This document shows, in pieces, positions 32,399-37,291 of a DNA stretch of 37,291 nucleotides. The position numbers and the translations under genes were made by a program. Source of the DNA: a virus; IMG/VR virus record IMGVR_UViG_3300028299_000011, positions 1-37,291 of that record, one strand, 5' to 3'. The first letter of the stretch is position 1. Every line of letters starts with the position of its first letter. The notes under the pieces are model-generated. The model made no database searches. It had not been told where the DNA came from and saw nothing but the letters and a program-made list of their open reading frames with translations.

Positions 32399-33991
32399 TT
32401 CAAATTTTAAATTTCCACTATCATAAATTCTATAAATTTCTCTATCCATCATTATTTCGTGTTCGGTTTTATTAGAAGAAAATCCTTCTTTAACTAATTT
32501 ATCTTTCCTATAATTAAACTTGTTATGTCTTATTCCATCAATAACATAATAATAGTTAGGTTCAGTTTTTTCAACAAATTCAAATCCTAATTTTTTGTAC
32601 AAATTTCCTCTACTCCAACTTCTATCCGAGTAAGTTGTTACGAGTTTTGGTTTATAATTTTCAATAAAGTACTTGAATAATTTATTTTCCGCATCAACAA
32701 CATTTGTATTTAGTTTATTACAAAACCTTAATAGTTCATATCCACTAAATCTCTTTCCAAAAATCATTAAACTAACTAATTCATTTTCATAAAATAATCC
32801 TACTTTAACACTTGAACCAATAAATCCCTGAATATGGTTTTTCCCTAAAAACTCTCTAACTAATTTATTATCTATTATTTCACGAATTTCACATTTTCTT
32901 CCGTATATCTTATTTTCAGTTTTTCCTAACTTATTTAATATCATTGATTTAACAATATCATTCTTGTAAATCCAATCATCCTCATAAATATGAATTAATT
33001 GAATGTTATTTTCTTCACATATTTCTGTTTTATTTAGATGATAATTGTTAGGTTTATTTAATTCATTGTGCCAATAAATTCCATTAAATTCAAACGCTAA
33101 TTTTAATTCAGGAATATAGATATCTAATTCTTTTCCATATGATCTATCATTAAATAATATATTTTCTTTATAATTTTCTTTAATGAAATCTTGTAATTGA
33201 ATTTCATATCCAGAATTAGAATATGAACTTATTGGATTACAAATTGTACATAATTCGGTATTTAATTTTATTCTATGATAAAACATAGTATAAAATATTT
33301 TATATTTGTGATTTTTTTCACAATGAATTATTAATTCTTTATTTTTCATGTCATAATCAATAACATTATATTTTTTATATTTATCAATTAGATTTTTTCT
33401 TTTTGTTTCATTTATTTTATCCATTATTTCAACAGACATTGATGGAATTTCAAATCCATATTTTTCAATATTTGTTTTCTTTATTTTTTCTCTTATTTCT
33501 TTGTTTTTCCATACATTTCTAACTCCATATTTTTCAATATTTGTTTTTTCAAATTTATCTTTAATGGTTTTATGTTGTAATGGAAATTCAACTCCATATT
33601 TTTTTACCATCCCCTTTTTTCTTAATTCAATATCTTGTAATGGGGTGTCATATCCATATTTTTCATTATTTGTTATTTTTTGTTTTTCTTTAAATTCATC
33701 TAATTGTGAAGAGTGTTCAACACCATATTTTTCTAAGTTAGTTTTTATCATTTTTTCAACAGTTTTTTTACTATTCATAGGAGATACACCACCATATTTT
33801 TCCAAGTTGGTTTTCTTTACTTTAATTCTAGAACATTTATGGCAATAATATTTATCTTTTAGTTTATTTGTTATTTTATAATATGTTCTATATTCCATTT
33901 CTTTTTCTTTTTCACATATATCACATTTCGTAAGTATATTTAAATGACTGCCTTTACTTACTTTTTTGGATGTTATATCACTTACTATCAT
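32351..33991 (-). CDS. Homing-endonuclease-like protein with EKYG repeats and a Vsr-like nuclease domain
   Basis: 546 aa. Residues 1-45 hold two CxxC pairs (CDICEKEKE; CHKCSR). Residues 45-190 are about seven repeats of the form KTNxEKYGVExP, thought to be DNA-binding in phage homing endonucleases. The nuclease is at about 270-350: GKELDIYIPELKLAFEFNGI, WHNE, then CEENNIQLIHIYEDDW. The C-terminal domain (370-520) is the one shared with 31481-32398 and recalls an acetyltransferase-like fold. It stands alone on the minus strand with its own AT box. Confidence 0.75.
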   Translation of the reverse strand: MIVSDITSKKVSKGSHLNILTKCDICEKEKEMEYRTYYKITNKLKDKYYCHKCSRIKVKKTNLEKYGGVSPMNSKKTVEKMIKTNLEKYGVEHSSQLDEFKEKQKITNNEKYGYDTPLQDIELRKKGMVKKYGVEFPLQHKTIKDKFEKTNIEKYGVRNVWKNKEIREKIKKTNIEKYGFEIPSMSVEIMDKINETKRKNLIDKYKKYNVIDYDMKNKELIIHCEKNHKYKIFYTMFYHRIKLNTELCTICNPISSYSNSGYEIQLQDFIKENYKENILFNDRSYGKELDIYIPELKLAFEFNGIYWHNELNKPNNYHLNKTEICEENNIQLIHIYEDDWIYKNDIVKSMILNKLGKTENKIYGRKCEIREIIDNKLVREFLGKNHIQGFIGSSVKVGLFYENELVSLMIFGKRFSGYELLRFCNKLNTNVVDAENKLFKYFIENYKPKLVTTYSDRSWSRGNLYKKLGFEFVEKTEPNYYYVIDGIRHNKFNYRKDKLVKEGFSSNKTEHEIMMDREIYRIYDSGNLKFELHIHNKHFNASVRNS

Positions 33992-34005
33992 AGAGATTGT
34001 TTTTT

Positions 34006-34023
34006 CTATTATATAGTAAAAAA
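34006..34023 (-). promoter_or_regulatory. AT-box promoter candidate for 33991-32351
   Basis: On the minus strand TTTTTTACTATATAATAG, 15 bases before the ATG at 33991. A weaker match than others. Confidence 0.35.
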
Positions 34024-34052
34024 TGAAAGTATAAAATTCTAACTCACTTTAA

Positions 34053-34066
34053 TTAATATATAAAGG
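34053..34066 (+). promoter_or_regulatory. AT-box promoter candidate for the 34081 tail gene
   Basis: TTAATATATAAAGG followed by AAAAATAAAATAAA and the ATG at 34081. Almost identical in sequence and layout to the one at 30361-30375. Confidence 0.5.
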
Positions 34067-34080
34067 AAAAATAAAATAAA

Positions 34081-34728
34081 ATGAGGCTCAATAGTCAAAA
34101 CAACCAATTCATATTTTTACTACCGACAGATTTCATTGATGAAGAATTAACATTAAAATTCCAAAGTGTTATTGACAACAATCATATGGTGTATGATAGT
34201 GTAATTGATTATATCAATAGTACAATAAAAGAGATTGTTTTCCCGTCCTTATCATTTGATACAAAAGAACAGACATTCTGGAAAGGTAAAAAAATAGAAT
34301 GGAAAGAAACTGGCAATATCTTTGATAAGTTTCAAAATGAGTTAGATATAACTTTTCGTTCGGTTGACTCCCATATGAATTATTTTATTTTAATGGAGGT
34401 TTTACTTAATTTTTATCAAAATAATAGAGAAAATTACATTCCTTATTTCGCGTTACAGATATTGGATAAAACAGGTGATTTAATTTACACTATTTTATTT
34501 AAAGAAATCATAACCAAATCCTTATCAGAACTCAGAATGAGTTATCAACAACAGGAAGTTGGTGAAAAAACATTTTCAGTAACTTTTAGATATAATTTCA
34601 TAGATATTATCTGGGAAACAAGAGATGAACATAAAGACGAACCAACTAGTATCTTTGATATACCACTAGACAGGGGGTACAGAGACAATCAACCAGATTT
34701 TCCAAATAGTACAATTAGTCAAACATAA
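34081..34728 (+). CDS. Phage tail/virion structural protein, 215 aa
   Basis: The sequence (NNQFIFLLPTDFIDEELTLK; VIDYINSTIKEIVFPSLSF; NELDITFRSVDSHMNYFILM; TFSVTFRYNFIDIIWETRD) shows the regular strands and the order of tail-tube-like or baseplate wedge proteins in T4-like phages, with a conserved NY aromatic core. I cannot choose between a tube-type (gp19-like) and a wedge protein. A strong AT box before it suggests the same control as the baseplate operon. The C-terminal 30 residues are polar. Confidence 0.5.
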   Translation: MRLNSQNNQFIFLLPTDFIDEELTLKFQSVIDNNHMVYDSVIDYINSTIKEIVFPSLSFDTKEQTFWKGKKIEWKETGNIFDKFQNELDITFRSVDSHMNYFILMEVLLNFYQNNRENYIPYFALQILDKTGDLIYTILFKEIITKSLSELRMSYQQQEVGEKTFSVTFRYNFIDIIWETRDEHKDEPTSIFDIPLDRGYRDNQPDFPNSTISQT

Positions 34729-34761
34729 TTCTTTTATTTTTATAAATTACTATATAGATTT

Positions 34762-34943
34762 ATGAAACACTTAAAATTATTTGAGGAGATTGATTTACAC
34801 CATCTACACACACATATTATAAAGGATATTATTTATTACAGGTTGAAGAGGATAATAAGAAGTTATCTTGGTGGGGTGATTCTAGTATTGAAGAAATAAA
34901 GATGGAGAAGAAAGGTAAGAAAATAAATCTTGTGGAGATATGA
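34762..34943 (+). pseudogene. Tagged small protein gene broken by a one-base deletion
   Basis: Starts MKHLKLFEEID like its downstream neighbours. The frame then continues into an unlikely HHLHTHIIK and stops at 34897-34899. Restoring one T in the run at 34794-34796 gives EEIDFTPSTHTYYKGYYLL and a natural C-terminus ending KKGKKINLVEI, 60 residues in all. Its stop then overlaps the next start (ATGA), exactly as between the other members of this series. So the ancestral gene had 60 codons, and the break is a recent mutation or a sequencing error in a T-run. Confidence 0.75.
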
Positions 34944-35299
34944 AATATTTAAAGCTATTTGAAGATATTGATTTTGATGAATCTGATTGGGATTACGAGG
35001 AGTTTGAAGAAGAATCAGATTTTACTTATGTGATGGGTGCTGGACAAGTATATATATCATTTGGAGAAGATGATAATGATAATGTAATATTATTCAATGG
35101 TATTCATACTAGTGGTTGGAAACCATCACAATTTATTCCATTAACAGATTCTCAACTTAATGAGGTAAAAAATGGAAGAAGTATAGATATTTATGATAGA
35201 GATAATATGGTTGATGGGGAAATTAACAACTGGAGTAAAAATTGGAAATCTGTAACATACGAAAACTTAATAAAAATATATCCACAATTTAGAATATGA
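34940..35299 (+). CDS. Tagged acidic protein A, 119 aa
   Basis: MKYLKLFEDIDFDESDWDYE opens an acidic stretch to about residue 30. A strand-rich domain follows (FTYVMGAGQVYISFG; FNGIHTSGWKPSQFIPL; LIKIYPQFRI at the end). The same domain forms the C-terminal half of the 35721 protein. LFE fits the L-x-E site cut by gp21-type prohead proteases. The start overlaps the broken gene's stop, and its own stop overlaps the next start by 4 bases. Confidence 0.8.
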   Translation: MKYLKLFEDIDFDESDWDYEEFEEESDFTYVMGAGQVYISFGEDDNDNVILFNGIHTSGWKPSQFIPLTDSQLNEVKNGRSIDIYDRDNMVDGEINNWSKNWKSVTYENLIKIYPQFRI

Positions 35300-35724
35300 A
35301 ATACTTAAAATTATTTGAAAAGATAAACTGGGAAGACTGGGATTACGAGGAGAATGAGAAATATGATTATGATTTTTATATAATGTGGGCTAGTGATGCG
35401 GGTGATTATATAATCCTCCCCATTTTAAAAATAGATAAAAAGTATTATCTTTTTGTTGGGTTATATGAAGATTTTGATAAATATATGGATAAGATACATT
35501 ATAAAGTAATTAATCTAAATGGATATGATATCTGTGTTCTTGACTATACATCATTGGTAAAAGATGAAGAAGATATTGATTTTATTGATGACCAGGATGT
35601 TATTAATAATATAAAAAGTGATATGACACTCGTTAGTAATGATTATGATCATAAACCATATGAGAGATATTTTAAGTATAGTTATTTGGTTGAATTATTT
35701 GGTAATATAAAGTTTGAGTTATGA
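35296..35724 (+). CDS. Tagged acidic protein B, 142 aa
   Basis: MKYLKLFEKINWEDWDYEEN at the start, then a different domain (DFYIMWASDAGDYIILPILK; YHKVINLNGYDICVLDYT-like strands; YEDFDKYMDK). The end (ERYFKYSYLVELFGNIKFEL) parallels the LIKIYPQF end of its paralogs in position only. Overlaps both neighbours by 4 bases (ATGA), so all members of the series are translated from one transcript. Function unknown. Confidence 0.78.
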   Translation: MKYLKLFEKINWEDWDYEENEKYDYDFYIMWASDAGDYIILPILKIDKKYYLFVGLYEDFDKYMDKIHYKVINLNGYDICVLDYTSLVKDEEDIDFIDDQDVINNIKSDMTLVSNDYDHKPYERYFKYSYLVELFGNIKFEL

Positions 35725-36425
35725 AATATTTAAAACTTTTTGAGGAGATTGATTTTGATGACTGGGACTGGGAAGAAGAAGAACCATTTGATTTTAATTC
35801 ATTCATAATCAATGATGTATATAAATCTCTTAAGAATTATAAAAGACTTTTAGATTGGTTAAATGGTAATATCGTTGGTAAAACAATAAGTGTTTATAAT
35901 CCATATGAAAATAATGAATTAACATTTGAAAATATAATAATTCATAAATTTTTACCAGAACGGCACCATTCAGTTTTATATCCTAAAGAAATTGTTATTG
36001 AATATAGTGTAGATGATTCTAAAATATTTAATAATAATGAATTTGACAATTTATATTTTACTGATAAAATAGTTATAAATAAGTTAAATGAAAGTATAGA
36101 TTTTGATGATTGGGATTATGAAGAAGAAGAGCCAATTAAAAATTTTACTTATGTTAAAGGACATTCAGGTGGGAGTATATATTTATCTCTAAATGAAATA
36201 AGAGATGGTAATTCAAAACTATTCAATGGTAAATTTACTAGTGGATGGAAACCATATGATTTTATACCTTTAGATGAAAATGAAATAGATGATATGATAA
36301 ATGGAAGACCTATAACTATTTATGATAAAAATGATAAACTTACTGGAGAAATATTATATAATTCATTATGGAAAATTGTACATTATGATGAATTAATAAA
36401 AATATATCCACAATTTAAAATTTAA
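35721..36425 (+). CDS. Tagged acidic protein C, 234 aa, two-module fusion
   Basis: MKYLKLFEEIDFDDWDWEEE begins the first module (to about residue 120). A second, degenerate copy of the tag region, KLNESIDFDDWDYEEEEP, lies inside the protein. It is followed by a domain closely matching the 34940 protein (FTYVKGHSGGSIYLSL; FTSGWKPYDFIPL; LIKIYPQFKI). So this gene looks like two members of the series joined after loss of a stop. If a prohead protease reads the tag, the internal copy could be a second cleavage site (L-x-E as LNE). Function unknown. Confidence 0.8.
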   Translation: MKYLKLFEEIDFDDWDWEEEEPFDFNSFIINDVYKSLKNYKRLLDWLNGNIVGKTISVYNPYENNELTFENIIIHKFLPERHHSVLYPKEIVIEYSVDDSKIFNNNEFDNLYFTDKIVINKLNESIDFDDWDYEEEEPIKNFTYVKGHSGGSIYLSLNEIRDGNSKLFNGKFTSGWKPYDFIPLDENEIDDMINGRPITIYDKNDKLTGEILYNSLWKIVHYDELIKIYPQFKI

Positions 36426-36489
36426 AAAATAACGAAAGGAGGAAAATATCAATTAATATTATTTACAATTAAAAAAAAATATTAATAAA

Positions 36490-36906
36490 ATGGCAACAAC
36501 TAAATTCAGAGAGAACTTCCAATCCTTAATGGAAGTATTGACAAAAGAGGAACTTTACAATTTTCTAACAACAAAAAACGCGTTTACCGATGAATTTATG
36601 AAAATGATAATTGAGTCAGACCAGTTGAAAAAACTATCCAATGTTAAAAAAAATAAAACAAAAAACTTTAAGAAAAAAACAAATTATAACTTTGATATAT
36701 CAAAGATTGATAATCAATATAGTGTTGGGTATGATTATGAAAAAAAGAGAGTTATTGTAGATATAATTGACAATAAAATTTTTTCATATTATGATGATGA
36801 TGAAAACTTAATTAAGAAAATGAGGAATCTAATATATCAGGAAAATTATGAAGACGCGGGGGTTCTTTATAAGTACCTGAAAACCTGTGGAATAGCATAT
36901 CCATAA
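36490..36906 (+). CDS. Hypothetical protein, 138 aa
   Basis: A helical start (MATTKFRENFQSLMEVLTKE), a Lys/Asn-rich linker (residues 53-68) and a small second part with YSVGYDYEKKRVIVDIID, ending YKYLKTCGIAYP. No family recognised. It does not carry the tag of the series before it. A strong ribosome-binding-like AAAGGAGG lies at 36435-36442 but is 48 bases from this ATG. A terminator follows its stop. Confidence 0.65.
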   Translation: MATTKFRENFQSLMEVLTKEELYNFLTTKNAFTDEFMKMIIESDQLKKLSNVKKNKTKNFKKKTNYNFDISKIDNQYSVGYDYEKKRVIVDIIDNKIFSYYDDDENLIKKMRNLIYQENYEDAGVLYKYLKTCGIAYP

Positions 36907-36913
36907 TATATTC

Positions 36914-36944
36914 AAATCCCTTCTTTATAGGAGGGATTTTTTTT
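36914..36944 (+). terminator. Rho-independent terminator beside the right IS end
   Basis: Stem AAATCCCT / AGGGATTT with loop TCTTTATAGG and eight T. It terminates the 36490 gene and lies 7 bases from the IS end at 36952. Confidence 0.85.
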
Positions 36945-36951
36945 ATATAAC

Positions 36952-36979
36952 CCATCAAAGAAAACACACAAATCTTTAG
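36952..36979 (+). repeat. IS200/IS605-type element end (right copy)
   Basis: CCATCAAAGAAAA, 7 bases, ATCTTTAG: the same blocks as at 1089-1117 on the other strand. Just inside it, ATCTTTAGAT and CAAAT...ATTTG can fold into small hairpins, as subterminal hairpins do in this IS family. Confidence 0.7.
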
Positions 36980-37001
36980 ATGAATTTGACAAAAAGCAAT
37001 T

Positions 37002-37103
37002 CTAACCTTGAGTTAAAATGTATTGTTTAACGGTGTTTGGATTTGCTTCACCAATAGAACAAACAAAATAACCATCCATCAGACCAGAAAGTTTTTTCAA
37101 CCC
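37002..37103 (-). pseudogene. tnpA: TnpA (Y1 transposase) C-terminal remnant
   Basis: The last 33 codons read KKLSGLMDGYFVCSIGEANP, then NTVKQYILTQG and stop. This is the GYFVxSxG...VxxYIxxQ end of IS200/IS605 TnpA. The catalytic HUH and Tyr parts and the start are gone, so it is inactive. It points away from the adjoining tnpB remnant, as in IS605, where the two genes are divergent. Confidence 0.82.
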
Positions 37104-37291
37104 AGAAGGTGAAATATTATTTGCTACTATATCTAAATCAACAACAGGTAAATATTATGTTTCTATTACTTGTGAAGTAAATCATAAACCTTTTAATAAA
37201 ACTGGTAGTGAAGTTGGTATAGATACTGGTATTAAAGATTTAGCAATATTAAGTGATGGAACTACATATGAAAATATTAAAACATTAAAGA
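37072..37291 (+). pseudogene. tnpB: TnpB remnant, 5'-truncated, running off the right edge
   Basis: Open from the stop at 37069-37071 with no suitable start. It shows ATISKSTTGKYYVSITCEVN and EVGIDTGIKDLAILSDGTTY, the beta-rich stretch and first RuvC motif of TnpB, matching the 1-1005 protein around VSKSVTNKYYVS and GVDLGIKDFVITSDG. The N-terminal half is missing. Together with the tnpA stub it marks an internal deletion that removed the 5' halves of both genes. Confidence 0.82.

Noticed and set aside
36435-36442. AAAGGAGG, a perfect ribosome-binding sequence
   Set aside because: No start codon lies within usable distance; the frame just after it stops at once. It is noted in the 36490 entry but not called as a site.
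1-37291. tRNA genes and CRISPR arrays
   Set aside because: No cloverleaf-like sequence and no spaced direct repeats were seen on reading; the only tandem repeats are coding.

Overview
This is an AT-rich, densely packed segment of a large tailed phage related to T4. It carries a UvsX-type recombinase, a gp41/DnaB-type replicative helicase, a gp45-type sliding clamp, a gp47/SbcD relative, a run of contractile-tail baseplate genes and homing-endonuclease-type genes. The host is probably a member of the Bacteroidota. Two genes have the Bacteroidota promoter form TTTG-N20-TAnnTTTG, and most starts follow A-rich leaders with no Shine-Dalgarno sequence. No tRNA, rRNA or CRISPR array was seen.

Layout. 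Positions 1-1161 hold an IS200/IS605-type element running off the left edge (tnpB, minus strand) and its end. 1159-1759 hold two small plus-strand genes between terminators. 1751-3808 (minus) are three proteins with a short N-terminal tag like the T4 capsid-targeting sequence: a methyltransferase fold, an HD hydrolase and an unknown. 3842-10976 (minus) are baseplate genes: a gp5-like spike with an M15 peptidase, a repeat-rich structural protein, and gp27-, gp53- and gp48/54-like proteins. 11546-12749 is a ribbon-helix-helix gene overlapping a free-standing endonuclease gene. 12813-23169 (plus) is the replication block: UvsX, a helicase gene broken in two by a split intein with a homing endonuclease and another ORF between the halves, an acidic protein, and a class II ribonucleotide reductase containing an HNH intein. 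23394-27616 (minus) hold a tagged protein, a catalytically dead SbcD/gp47-like protein, a sliding clamp and a shortened portal-like protein. 27725-28791 are small accessory genes and 28861-29550 is ClpP. 29646-33991 mix endonuclease-type genes with a tagged cyclic-nucleotide-phosphodiesterase-like HD protein. 34081-36906 hold a tail protein and a tandem series of tagged acidic paralogs, one broken by a frameshift. From 36952 to the right edge lies a second, internally deleted IS200/IS605-type element.

The two most notable systems are these. First, the helicase must be rebuilt by protein trans-splicing. The intein N-fragment is only 32 residues and the C-fragment 121, an atypical split, interrupting Walker A between Lys and Ser. 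Second, a recurring tag of the form M-K-x-L-K-L-F-E is attached to unrelated enzymes and acidic proteins. It looks like a packaging signal cut by a gp21-type prohead protease, so these would be cargo carried in the head and delivered at infection. One cargo candidate has the HDxxH signature of cyclic nucleotide phosphodiesterases.

Two layers of regulation are visible: host-type promoters at clpP and at the small gene 1224-1394, and a recurrent AT box (about TTTTAATATATAAAA) 10-40 bases upstream of many other starts on both strands, probably phage-specific promoters. Alanine codon use (GCG-rich in core genes, GCG-poor in the intein, tnpB and several endonuclease genes) separates resident from mobile sequence.
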